Shown here one piece after another: positions 31,269 to 39,911 of a DNA stretch of 39,958 nucleotides. Positions within the stretch are counted from its first letter, which is position 1, and every line of letters starts with the position of its first letter. The stretch lies in NCBI RefSeq assembly GCF_013185065.1, contig NZ_JAAVTO010000022.1, positions 1-39,958 on the forward strand, written 5' to 3'. The DNA is from Adlercreutzia sp. ZJ473 (lineage in GTDB: Bacteria > Actinomycetota > Coriobacteriia > Coriobacteriales > Eggerthellaceae). Made by a program: the position numbers and the translations under genes. The notes beneath the pieces were generated by a model that had not been told where the DNA came from, did no database searches, and saw only the letters and a program-made list of their open reading frames with translations.

Positions 31269-32504
31269 ATGACAGCTTTGTTGAAGAAACCTGCCTTCGT
31301 AGCGCTCGTGGCGCTGGCGCTCGTCGGCATCGGCTGCTGGATATACCAGCTGGCTTCGGGCCTTGGCATAACGGGCATGTCCAACGCCAACTCGTGGGGC
31401 CTTTACATCATGATGTTCATGCTGTTCGTCGGCCTCTCGGCCGGCGGCCTCATCGTGGCAAGCTCTGCCAGCGTGTTCCATATCGAGCGCTTCAAGGCAG
31501 TGGCCATGCCGGCGGTGATTCTCTCCACGGCCTGCATCTGCGTGGCCGGCATGTTCGTGCTCATCGACGTCGGCGGCATCCAGCGCGTGTGGTGGATGCT
31601 CGTAAGCCCCAATCCCACGAGCCCGCTTTTGTGGGACATGTGCGTGATCACGCTCTACCTCGTCATCAACATCATCTATCTGGTGTTCATGAGCTCGAAG
31701 AAGGAGGGCGCCGAGCGCAAGGTCGCCATCGTCAGCCGCTTCGCGCTGCCCATCGCGATCCTCGTCCACAGCGTCACCGCTTGGATTTTCGGCCTGCAGA
31801 TCGCGAAGGAGGGTTGGTACACGGCCGTCCTCGCTCCGATTTTCGTGGCGAGCGCCATGGACTCGGGTCTGGCCCTCTTGCTCTGCGTTCTCGCAGGCTT
31901 GAGGAAGGCCGGCAAGTTCGACGTGGACCAGAAGCTCTTCTCTACGCTTGCGGGCCTTCTTGCGACCTGCATCGCGGTCGACGCGTTCTTCATCGGGTGC
32001 GAAGTGCTCACCATGGCCTATCCTGGCGCCGCCGGGGCGGAGACGCTTGCGATCATGGCAACGGGCCCGACTGCGCCGTTCTTCTGGTTCGAGGTGATCG
32101 GCGGCCTCGTCGTTCCGTTCTGCATCCTCGTCTTCGCGAAGAACCGCGAGAAGACGAGCCTTGTCGTTGCTTCGAGCGCGCTCGTCATACTCGGCGTGTT
32201 CTGCAAGCGCATATGGCTGCTCCTCACCTCGTTCGTGATTCCCAACGTCGAGGGCGCGCCCGGGATGTCCCTTGGAACCTTCGCGGCTCAGAACGGCGGC
32301 GGGGAGATGTGGTCGCTCTTCGGCTCTTACTGCCCGACGCTGCCGGAGATCCTCATCGCCCTTGGCGCCGTCAGCGTCGGCGCCATCATCTTCTACGTGA
32401 TAGCGCAGAACCTCATGTTCAAGAAGGAGACGGCTGCTTCGGCAGGCGGCAAGAGCGAGGCTCCTTCAGGTTCTTCCGAGGATTCGCTGACGGCAACTGC
32501 GTAA
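31269..32504 (+). CDS. NrfD/PsrC-type membrane anchor of molybdoenzyme A
   Basis: This 411-residue integral membrane protein has eight to ten helices. It contains the NrfD-family patterns NSWGLYIMMFMLFVGLSAGG and WIFGLQIAKEGWYTA, and an acidic, Ser-rich cytoplasmic tail. The family exchanges electrons with quinones and lacks heme. Together with the two preceding genes it forms a complete three-subunit membrane oxidoreductase. It starts 21 bases after the ferredoxin gene. An inverted repeat follows at 32518-32564. Confidence 0.88.
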   Translation: MTALLKKPAFVALVALALVGIGCWIYQLASGLGITGMSNANSWGLYIMMFMLFVGLSAGGLIVASSASVFHIERFKAVAMPAVILSTACICVAGMFVLIDVGGIQRVWWMLVSPNPTSPLLWDMCVITLYLVINIIYLVFMSSKKEGAERKVAIVSRFALPIAILVHSVTAWIFGLQIAKEGWYTAVLAPIFVASAMDSGLALLLCVLAGLRKAGKFDVDQKLFSTLAGLLATCIAVDAFFIGCEVLTMAYPGAAGAETLAIMATGPTAPFFWFEVIGGLVVPFCILVFAKNREKTSLVVASSALVILGVFCKRIWLLLTSFVIPNVEGAPGMSLGTFAAQNGGGEMWSLFGSYCPTLPEILIALGAVSVGAIIFYVIAQNLMFKKETAASAGGKSEAPSGSSEDSLTATA

Positions 32505-32517
32505 TTCCCCTCTCTTG

Positions 32518-32564
32518 CGGATGGGGAATCCCTCTCTCCCTCCCTTTGCGGATTCCCCAATCCG
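32518..32564. repeat. Inverted repeat after operon A
   Basis: CGGATGGGGAATCC (32518-32531) pairs with GGATTCCCCAATCCG (32550-32564), with one bulged base, around an 18-base pyrimidine-rich loop. It may be a terminator or processing site between the anchor gene and the MFS gene. Confidence 0.5.
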
Positions 32565-32692
32565 TGCGGATTTCAGCTCCCTAGGGCATTGCGTGCAGGG
32601 CGAAGGCAAGATGACGTGGCCTGTCTGCCTGAGCCCTGCATGCGTGTCGCGGAGCCTTTTGTTTTCTCGTTCGGCTACTTGCAAGGATCAAC

Positions 32693-33922
32693 ATGTCCCA
32701 ATCTCCAACGCGCATAGTCACGCGCGATTTCGTGTTGCTGTTCGTCGGCAACTTCATCGTGATGGCCGTCTACTTTCTGCTGCTGACCACCATGGCCTAT
32801 TACGCGGCGAGCTCGTTCGGCGTGGAGTCCTCCCTCGCGGGGCTGGCTGCCTCGGTGTTCTTGGTCGGAGGCGTGATCGGGCGCATCTTGAGCGGCAGAT
32901 ACGCGCAGGGCCTCGGGATGAAGCGCATGGCGCTCGTCGCGCTCGTCGTCCAAGTGCTCATGTGCGTGCTCTACTTGGCGGACGGCTGGGGGATAGGCTT
33001 TCTCATAGCCGTGCGGCTTGTCCACGGCATATCGTTCGGCGTGGCGAACACCGTGATGCCGGCCTTGGCCGTGAGCGCCCTGCCGGCGGAGCGCCTTGGC
33101 GAGGGCACGGGGTACTTCATGCTCTCGAGCTCCCTCGGCTTGGGCATCGGACCCCTCATGTCGGTGCTGACGGCGCTGGGGTTCGACTACTCGCTCCTCT
33201 TCGTCTTGTGCATCGCGTTGTCGGCCGTAGCGCTCCTGGTCACCGTTCCCGTGAAGGCGTCCGACCGCTCGGAAGGGGCGTCTGGCCGCCCGGAGGGGGC
33301 GTGCGCCTCAGAGGGAAGCGCCCCTTCAGCATCGGAGCCGAAGCGGGGCCTCGCGTCTTTCATCGACACCTCGACCTTCACCTTCTCGGTGTTCATGCTC
33401 CTGGTGGCGTTTTCGTACTCGTCGATCAACGCGTTCATCAACAGCTACGCCATCGACTTGGGTATGGGCGTGTACGCCCCGTTCGTCTTTCTGGTCTACT
33501 CGGTGACCTTGCTGGTAACGCGGCTGTTCACGGGGCGCCTGCAAGACCGCTACGGCGAGAACTGCGTGCTCTATCCCTCCATCGCGTCGATGGGCGTGGG
33601 GCTGCTGCTCGCCGCGTTCGTCAGCTCCCCCGCGATGCTCCTCGCGTGCGGCGTGTTCATGGCGACGGGCTTTGGCACGAGCATGTCGGTGGGGCAGGCC
33701 GCCGCCATAAGGCTCGCCACCGGCAACGACACCTCGCGCACCATCTCCACCTTCTTCCTGCTCTGCGACGGCGGGTGCGGCATCGGCCCGTTCATATGGG
33801 GGTTCGTCCTGTCGGGCTTCGGGTACCAGGCCATGTACCTCTCGTGCGCCGTCGTGGCGTTCTGCGCGGTGCTGTACTACCGCGCGGTCTGCAGCCGCAA
33901 GATGAAGCGCTGCCGAGCTTGA
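32693..33922 (+). CDS. Major facilitator superfamily transporter
   Basis: This 409-residue membrane protein has two six-helix halves. A motif-A-like segment (GRILSGRYAQGLGMKRM) stands in the first half, and GRLQDRYGENC in the second. The central cytoplasmic loop carries a low-complexity stretch with SEGA/PEGA-type repeats (about residues 180-215). ATG 32693 has AAGGATC upstream. Its place between the two paralogous molybdoenzyme operons and the MocR regulator suggests movement of the substrate, product or a regulator ligand. Specificity is unknown. Confidence 0.8.
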   Translation: MSQSPTRIVTRDFVLLFVGNFIVMAVYFLLLTTMAYYAASSFGVESSLAGLAASVFLVGGVIGRILSGRYAQGLGMKRMALVALVVQVLMCVLYLADGWGIGFLIAVRLVHGISFGVANTVMPALAVSALPAERLGEGTGYFMLSSSLGLGIGPLMSVLTALGFDYSLLFVLCIALSAVALLVTVPVKASDRSEGASGRPEGACASEGSAPSASEPKRGLASFIDTSTFTFSVFMLLVAFSYSSINAFINSYAIDLGMGVYAPFVFLVYSVTLLVTRLFTGRLQDRYGENCVLYPSIASMGVGLLLAAFVSSPAMLLACGVFMATGFGTSMSVGQAAAIRLATGNDTSRTISTFFLLCDGGCGIGPFIWGFVLSGFGYQAMYLSCAVVAFCAVLYYRAVCSRKMKRCRA

Positions 33923-33994
33923 GGCGCCCCGTAACCTGAGTTTGCCTGGTCTGGCATGGCGGAGATGCCGGGGGATTGCCGGGAGCTCCCGCGT

Positions 33995-34083
33995 CCAGCG
34001 GGCGACAACTGCCCAGTTGGCAAAGCCGTCCAGCGGGTGACAGCCGCCCAGCGGGCGTCAGCCGCCCGGCGGCTCAGTCGCCG
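33995..34083. repeat. Imperfect 18-bp tandem repeats
   Basis: CCAGCGGGYGNCARCYGC-like units occur at 33995-34012, 34030-34047 and 34048-34065, with a degenerate unit after. They fill the gap between the convergent MFS and regulator genes and run into the end of the regulator. They contain short GC stems. Confidence 0.5.
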
Positions 34084-35540
34084 AGCCAGGCGCGGCGCAG
34101 GGCCCTCACGCCCGGCTCGATGTCCTCGAACGCTATGGCGGAGAAGCCGATCATCACGCTGCTCGTGGGCGCGGTGCTGGGGAAGCGCATGCGGGCGGTG
34201 CCGTACACCTTGACGCCCTGCGCGAGCGCGGCGTCGATCAGCTGCTGCTCGCTCATGCCATTGTGAACGGTCACGTACAGGTGCATGCCCGTGTCGGTGC
34301 CCGAGATGTCCAGGACGCCGCCCATCTCGGCGCGCAGGCAGCGCAGGAGCTCGTCGTGCCGGCGGCGGTTGCCCTTCGCCGTCTTGCGCACGTGGGCGTC
34401 CCAGTGCCCCTGGGCGATGAACCGGGCGAGCGTCTCCTGGTTGAGCCACGAGACGGAGGGGTGCGCGTAGTTGAACAGGTCCCAGTAGCGCTCGAGCAGC
34501 CGCGGCGGCAGCACCGCGTAGGCGATGCGCAGGCTCGGCGAGAGCACCTTCGACACGTTGCACAGGTAGATGACCCTCCCGTAGGCGTCGAGCGACTGCA
34601 GCGACGGGACGGGGCGCGTGGAGTAGCGGAACTCGTTGCAGCTGTCGTCCTCGATGATGTAGGCGTCATGCTCCTCGGCCCACTTGAGCAGCCGCGTGCG
34701 CGCGTCGAGGGGCAGGAGCAGCCCCGTGGGGAACTGGTGCGAGGGGGTGCAGAACACGACGGTGGGACAATGCCGCTCGACGGCTGCGAGGAATGCCTCG
34801 ACGCCCTGGTCGGAGGGCAGCGGGACCAAGGAGAAGTCCTGGCGGCGCGCCACCTCGCGCACGGTGGCGTAGCCCGGGTCCTCCATGCCGATGACGTCGG
34901 TCGCGCGGTTGAAGAGCTGCATGATCATCGTGAGCGCCTCGCCCGTCCCCGCCTGCACGACGACCTGCTCGGGGGAGCAGTCCACGCCGCGCGTCCGGCG
35001 GAGCAGCCGCGCCAGCTCCGCCTGAAGCGAGCCCACCTCGTCGGTGTAGGCGTAGCGGGCGAACTCGGGGGCCGTCTTGGCGTACAGGACCTCGTCGAGG
35101 AGCTGCCGCCAGGTGCGCACGGGGAAGGAGTCGGGCTGCAGGTTGGCGTAGGAGAAGTCGTAGCGCATCTCGCCGCCGCTGCGGTTCTCCGCGAAGAACG
35201 CCTCGCGGTCGCGGGTCTCGGCGAGCTTGCGCACCTCCTCCTCGCCTGACGCGCGCTCCAGCTTGAAGTAGTCGGAGTCGACGTGCTCGACGACGTACCC
35301 CGAGCGCGGCACGTTGGCGACGAGCCCCTCGGTCGTGAGCTGCAGGTAGGCTTGCTCGACGGTCGTGTGCGACACGCCCAGGTCCGAGGAGAGCTTGCGG
35401 ATGGAGACGAGCCGGTCGCCTTGGACGAGCCTGCCTGACATGACGGCGTCTCGGATCTGCTCGTATATCTGCTGGTAAAGCGGTGCCCTCGCCGTCTCGT
35501 CAAGCTGCAGGAGCACTTCCGCCTTCCTCTTCGCGCTCAT
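34074..35540 (-). CDS. MocR-type regulator (GntR DNA-binding plus aminotransferase domain)
   Basis: This 488-residue protein has an N-terminal winged helix of the GntR type (PLYQQIYEQIRDAVMSGRL ... SIRKLSSDLGVSHTTVEQAYLQLTTEGLV) and a class I aminotransferase-like domain. The PLP lysine is in NVSKVLSPSLRIAY. Related MocR proteins (GabR, PdxR, TauR) bind PLP plus an amine ligand and act on direct-repeat operators. ATG 35540 is chosen for its GTGAGG six bases upstream. A longer frame would run through the operator. It is divergent from operon B and shares that control region. It may also control operon A. Confidence 0.88.
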   Translation of the reverse strand: MSAKRKAEVLLQLDETARAPLYQQIYEQIRDAVMSGRLVQGDRLVSIRKLSSDLGVSHTTVEQAYLQLTTEGLVANVPRSGYVVEHVDSDYFKLERASGEEEVRKLAETRDREAFFAENRSGGEMRYDFSYANLQPDSFPVRTWRQLLDEVLYAKTAPEFARYAYTDEVGSLQAELARLLRRTRGVDCSPEQVVVQAGTGEALTMIMQLFNRATDVIGMEDPGYATVREVARRQDFSLVPLPSDQGVEAFLAAVERHCPTVVFCTPSHQFPTGLLLPLDARTRLLKWAEEHDAYIIEDDSCNEFRYSTRPVPSLQSLDAYGRVIYLCNVSKVLSPSLRIAYAVLPPRLLERYWDLFNYAHPSVSWLNQETLARFIAQGHWDAHVRKTAKGNRRRHDELLRCLRAEMGGVLDISGTDTGMHLYVTVHNGMSEQQLIDAALAQGVKVYGTARMRFPSTAPTSSVMIGFSAIAFEDIEPGVRALRRAWLGD

Positions 35541-35553
35541 CTTGAACCTCACT

Positions 35554-35602
35554 CTGCCCGCATTTACATTACGCAATCTGTCCGTTTTTGAGCGGGCAGA
35601 TT
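35554..35602. promoter_or_regulatory. Composite operator candidate between mocR and molybdoenzyme operon B
   Basis: CTGCCCGC (35554-35561) and CTGTCCGT (35578-35585) repeat with a 24-base period. CGGGCAG (35593-35599) stands inverted 8 bases after CTGTCCG, inside a larger AATCTGTCCG / CGGGCAGATT palindrome (35576-35602). Spacing equals that of the operon A site. Confidence 0.6.
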
Positions 35603-35649
35603 CATTTTACCCTGCTCGTTGGGTGAATGACGAGAAGAGGAGGGATTTC

Positions 35650-38073
35650 ATGAACGAAACCAAACGCAGTTCACTCGCAAGCGCGACGACGATGTCGCGC
35701 CGCGGCTTCATGAAGGCCGCAGCCGTCGCAGGCGCCATAGGCGCCGCATCGGGCGGCATGTTCGGCGCCGGCTCCTGGTTCGCGCCGACGACGGCGCACG
35801 CCGAGTCGGAGGAGCGCACCTTCTACACGTTCCACCAGACGCTGTGCACCGGCAACTGCAGCTTGAAGTGCACCATGCGCGACGGGCGCCTGTGCAAGGT
35901 GGAGCCCAACGACATGCTTGACGAGGAGTACTCGATGTGCTGCGCCCGCGGCATGTCCGAGATCCAGCACATCTACGGCGACACGCGCCTGCAGACGCCG
36001 CTGCGCCGCGTAGGCGAGCGCGGCGAGGGCTCGTTCGAGGCCATCACCTGGGACGAGGCCATGAAGGAGGTCGGCGAGAAGCTGAAGGCCGTCTGGGATC
36101 AGCACGGCAAGGAGAGCGTGTACGTGTCGCTTTCCAGCGAGCCGCGCTTCGGCCTGCTCGCCGGCCTGCTCTCGGCCTCGACCTACGTCGAGCCGGGCAT
36201 CGACATCGGCATCGGCAACGGCCTCGACCCCGCCACCGGCCAGAGCGGCTTCTACCCGGGCACGAACGAGACGCGCGACATGGTCAACTCGAAGTTCATC
36301 ATGATCAACGGCCACAACTTCGCCGAGACGTGCATGATGCAGGCGCGCAACCTCCTCGACGCCATCGAAGCCGGCGCCGAGGTCGTGGTGGTCGACCCGC
36401 ACTTCTCCACCACGGCGGGCATCGCGAGCAAGTGGATCCCCATCACGCCGGGCGCCGACGCGGCGATGTACCTGGGCATGATCAGCCACATCCTGGACAA
36501 CGAGCTGTACGACGAGGAGTTCATGCGCGCACACAGCTCGATGCCCTACCTGGTGAAGGCCGACGGCTCGCTTCTGCGCTGGCATGAGGTCTCCGGCGAG
36601 GCCCCGCGCCAGGTCGAGGACGCGAAGACCAAGAAGGTCAAGGAGTTCGACCCCTTCGTGGTGTGGGACTCCAAGACCAACGGGCCGAAGGTCTACGACG
36701 ACGCCGCTGCCGAGCCGGCGCTCTCGGCGCCCGCGTCGAGCGGCTACGCCACGGTGTTCGACCAGCTGAAGGAGAGCCAGAAGGCGTACACGCTGGACTG
36801 GGCGTCCGAGAGGACCGGCATCTCCGTCGACGACCTCGCCTACATCGCCGAGCGCTACGCGTCGAGCGGCGCCTCCATGCTGGGCCTCGGCATGGGCGGC
36901 TCGGACAAGTACAGCAACGCCGACGTGCTGGGGCACGCGGTCGCCGTCCTGGTGGCGCTGACCGGCAACATCGGCGGCCCGGGCAAGGCCGTGGGCAGCT
37001 TGAACGGCGGCCGCGGCCACAGCGCCTCGCTGGCCTCGTGGAAGTTCCCCGATGCCTCGATGAAGGCCAACACGCTCCCGATGTTCGCCTACGACTTCCG
37101 CACGCAGGAGAACGACGTGCACGCGGTCATCTCGGTGGGCAACACGCTGCAGCAGTTCTTCGCCAACATGAACCTCACCGCGGAGTGGCTGAAGACGCTC
37201 GACTTCGTGCTGGAGATCGACATCTACGACTGCGAGAGCGCTCGGTTCGCCGACATCGTGCTGCCGGCATGCACGAAGTTCGAGTGCCCCGAGGAGGTGG
37301 GCGACGTGAAGTGCGCCTCCAACCACATCATGACGGTGGGACGCGGCCTCGACCCGCTCTTCGAGAGCAAGACCGACTTCCAGATCATGCTGGAGATCGC
37401 ACGCGCGGTCGGCCTTGACGACGCCATGCCGCAGACCGCCGAGGAGTGGGTGCGCTACCAGGTGGACAACAACACGGCCAAGGCGCTCGAGGGCGTCACG
37501 CTCGACAAGCTCCAGGAGAACCACGGCCTCATGCCCCTCGCCGGCATCGAGAAGCCGCGCATCGGGTTCGCCGACCAGAAGTACAAGACCGAGTCGGGTC
37601 GTCTGGACGTCTACTACGAGAAGATGGCGAAGTGGAACCAGGCGCTTCCCACCTGGGAGGAGTGCAGCGAGATCTACGCGGACAACCCGGCCCGCGCCGA
37701 GTACCCCTACCAGATCACGCAGACGCGCAGCCGCTTCCTCATCCACTCGATGTTCTACGACGCCAAGTGGATGAACCAGTACGTGGACGCGCACGTGGAG
37801 ATGAACCCAGCCGACATGGCCGAGGAGGGCATCGCCGACGGCGACCTCGTCGAGTGCTACAACGACCGCGGCTCGTTCAAGTGCGAGGTCGTGGCCAACG
37901 AGGCGGTGCGCCCGGGATCCGTGCGCACGACCGAGGGCGCATGGTCGCGCAACATGGACGGCGGCAACATCCAGACCGTCACCAACGACTGGATGCCCGA
38001 CCGCCGCGTCGACTTCATGAAGGGCGGCGTCACGCCGTTCAACGACACGCTCGTCGCGATCAGGAAAGCGTAG
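35650..38073 (+). CDS. Tat-exported molybdopterin oxidoreductase, catalytic subunit B
   Basis: This 807-residue paralogue of the product of 28171-30621 has the Tat motif SRRGFMK at the same residues (16-22). Its cluster motif is CTGNCSLKC, then a CCARG. The cofactor segments are IDIGIGNGLDPATGQSG, VVDPHFSTTAGIASKW and the C-terminal NDRGSFKCE. No in-frame UGA is present, so it is a cysteine/serine/aspartate-type rather than a selenocysteine enzyme. ATG 35650 follows GAGGAGG. An earlier in-frame start would include the operator region. The substrate is unknown and may be related to that of operon A. Confidence 0.88.
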   Translation: MNETKRSSLASATTMSRRGFMKAAAVAGAIGAASGGMFGAGSWFAPTTAHAESEERTFYTFHQTLCTGNCSLKCTMRDGRLCKVEPNDMLDEEYSMCCARGMSEIQHIYGDTRLQTPLRRVGERGEGSFEAITWDEAMKEVGEKLKAVWDQHGKESVYVSLSSEPRFGLLAGLLSASTYVEPGIDIGIGNGLDPATGQSGFYPGTNETRDMVNSKFIMINGHNFAETCMMQARNLLDAIEAGAEVVVVDPHFSTTAGIASKWIPITPGADAAMYLGMISHILDNELYDEEFMRAHSSMPYLVKADGSLLRWHEVSGEAPRQVEDAKTKKVKEFDPFVVWDSKTNGPKVYDDAAAEPALSAPASSGYATVFDQLKESQKAYTLDWASERTGISVDDLAYIAERYASSGASMLGLGMGGSDKYSNADVLGHAVAVLVALTGNIGGPGKAVGSLNGGRGHSASLASWKFPDASMKANTLPMFAYDFRTQENDVHAVISVGNTLQQFFANMNLTAEWLKTLDFVLEIDIYDCESARFADIVLPACTKFECPEEVGDVKCASNHIMTVGRGLDPLFESKTDFQIMLEIARAVGLDDAMPQTAEEWVRYQVDNNTAKALEGVTLDKLQENHGLMPLAGIEKPRIGFADQKYKTESGRLDVYYEKMAKWNQALPTWEECSEIYADNPARAEYPYQITQTRSRFLIHSMFYDAKWMNQYVDAHVEMNPADMAEEGIADGDLVECYNDRGSFKCEVVANEAVRPGSVRTTEGAWSRNMDGGNIQTVTNDWMPDRRVDFMKGGVTPFNDTLVAIRKA

Positions 38074-38081
38074 GTGAAGAG

Positions 38082-38699
38082 ATGACGAAACTGGCTATCG
38101 CGATAAACACCGCGCGCTGCATTGACTGCATGACGTGCGCGAACGCCTGCAAGATGCAGAACAACGTGCCGTCCGGCATGCTGTGGAACCGCGTGATCAC
38201 CGAAGGGGCCGACTCCGTGAACGGCGCCGTGGGCTCCTACCCCAACCTCACGCGCACCTTCCTGCCGCTGGCCTGCCAGCACTGCGAGAACCCGGCCTGC
38301 GAGAAGGTGTGCCCGACCGGCGCCACCTACAAGGACGACAAGGGCCGCGTGGAGATCGACTACGACAAGTGCATCGGCTGCCGCATGTGCATGGCGGCCT
38401 GCCCCTACAACGCCCGCGTGTTCAACTGGGCCGAGCCTCTGCGCGATCCCGACTTCAACTACGGCGATCCGCGCGTGCCGGTTCGCCCGCGCGGCGTCAT
38501 GGAGAAGTGCACGCTGTGCAAGGAGCGCACGGACGACGGCGACGTCCCCATGTGCGTAGCCTGCTGCCCGACCAAGGCGCGCGTCTTCGGCGACCTCGAC
38601 GACCCGGGCTCCGAGGTCTCGAGGCTCAAGCGCGAGAAACCTGTCCGCATCCTGCTTGAAGACAAGGGCACGCGCCCGCAGGTCTTCTACGTCAGCTAG
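38082..38699 (+). CDS. Four-cluster ferredoxin subunit of molybdoenzyme B
   Basis: This 205-residue protein is the same length as its operon A paralogue. Its four cysteine sets are CIDCMTCANACKM, CQHCENPACEKVCP, CIGCRMCMAACPY and CTLC ... MCVACCPTKA. It starts at ATG 38082 after GTGAAGAG, 8 bases behind the catalytic gene, as in operon A. It shares 119 identical bases with operon A (38319-38437). It carries electrons between the NrfD anchor and the catalytic subunit. Confidence 0.9.
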   Translation: MTKLAIAINTARCIDCMTCANACKMQNNVPSGMLWNRVITEGADSVNGAVGSYPNLTRTFLPLACQHCENPACEKVCPTGATYKDDKGRVEIDYDKCIGCRMCMAACPYNARVFNWAEPLRDPDFNYGDPRVPVRPRGVMEKCTLCKERTDDGDVPMCVACCPTKARVFGDLDDPGSEVSRLKREKPVRILLEDKGTRPQVFYVS

Positions 38700-38711
38700 G
38701 GGGTGTCAACC

Positions 38712-39911
38712 ATGAAGACCAATACGTTTAGAAAGCCCGTCCTGGCCGTGTTCGGCGTGCTCGCCGCCGTCGGCGCGGCGTGCTGGGCCTACCAGCTGGC
38801 GTGCGGCCTGGCCGTGACCGGCATGTCCAACGCCAACTCGTGGGGACTCTACATCTGCATGTTCATGCTGTTCGTGGGCCTGTCGGCCGGCGGCCTCATC
38901 GTGGCGAGCTCGGCGCACGTGTTCGGCGTCGAGCGGTTCAAGGCCGTGGCCAAGCCCGCCGTCATCTGCTCGACGGCGTGCATCTGCGTCGCCGGCATGT
39001 TCGTGCTCGTCGACCTCGGCGGCATCGCGCGCGTGTGGCGCATCCTGACGGGGCCGAACCCCCTGTCGCCCCTGCTGTGGGACATGTGCGTCATCACCGT
39101 CTACCTCGTCATCAACGTCCTCGACCTCGTCTGGATGCAGAGGGGCGACGAGGACAAGGTCCGCAGGCTGTCCTACGTGGCGCTGCCGGTGGCCGTCCTC
39201 GTGCACAGCGTGACGGCGTGGATCTTCGGCCTGCAGATCGCGCGCGCCTGGTACACGGCCGTCATGGCGCCGATCTTCGTGGCCTCCGCGCTCGACTCCG
39301 GCCTCGCGCTGCTCCTGCTCGCGCTGCTGCTGCTCGACAAGGTCGGCGTCGCCGCGCTCGACGACGGCCTCATGGCGTCGCTCGGCAAGCTGCTGGCCAC
39401 GTTCGTCGCCGTCGACGCGTTCCTCATCGCGTGCGAGCTGCTCACGATGGCCTACCCGGGCGCGGGCGAGGCTGTGGCCCTCTCCGAGATGCTCGCCGGC
39501 GCCACGGCCCCGTTCTTCTGGTTCGAGGTCGTGGGCGGCCTGCTCGTGCCGTTCGTCGTGCTCGCCGTTGCGGGGAACCGCCGGAGGCGCGGCGCGGTGG
39601 CGCTCGCCTCGGCGCTCGTCGTGCTGGGCGTGGCGTGCAAGCGCGTGTGGCTGCTGTTCACGAGCTTCGTCCACCCCAACGTCTACGGCGGCCCCGGCGT
39701 CACGTCCGGCACCCTCGCCGCGCAGCAGGACCCCGCGGCCATGTGGATGCTGCTCGGCTCCTACGCGCCGACCCCCGTCGAGGTCCTCGTGGCCCTAGGC
39801 GTCGTGTCGGCGGGCGCGCTCGTGTTCATGGTCCTGTCGAACAGGCTGGTCGCGGGCGCCCCGGCCGGCCGCGCCTCCGGGGCCGGCCGCGCCGCCTCGG
39901 CCTCGAAGTAG
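38712..39911 (+). CDS. NrfD/PsrC-type membrane anchor of molybdoenzyme B
   Basis: This 399-residue multi-helix quinone-interacting anchor is paralogous to 31269-32504. It contains NSWGLYICMFMLFVGLSAGG, WIFGLQIARAWYTA and a Gly/Ala/Arg-rich tail (GAPAGRASGAGRAASASK). I prefer ATG 38712, about six bases after GGGGGTG, over GTG 38703. It completes operon B. A GC-rich inverted sequence follows at the window edge, so whether further genes belong to the operon cannot be seen. Confidence 0.87.
   Translation: MKTNTFRKPVLAVFGVLAAVGAACWAYQLACGLAVTGMSNANSWGLYICMFMLFVGLSAGGLIVASSAHVFGVERFKAVAKPAVICSTACICVAGMFVLVDLGGIARVWRILTGPNPLSPLLWDMCVITVYLVINVLDLVWMQRGDEDKVRRLSYVALPVAVLVHSVTAWIFGLQIARAWYTAVMAPIFVASALDSGLALLLLALLLLDKVGVAALDDGLMASLGKLLATFVAVDAFLIACELLTMAYPGAGEAVALSEMLAGATAPFFWFEVVGGLLVPFVVLAVAGNRRRRGAVALASALVVLGVACKRVWLLFTSFVHPNVYGGPGVTSGTLAAQQDPAAMWMLLGSYAPTPVEVLVALGVVSAGALVFMVLSNRLVAGAPAGRASGAGRAASASK

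Noticed and set aside
35671-37794. 707-codon antisense open frame inside the molybdoenzyme B gene
   Set aside because: It is a mirror of strong GC3 bias in the real gene. The product is Arg/Val/His-rich and has no family features. Similar antisense frames cover many genes here, for example 8169-10079.
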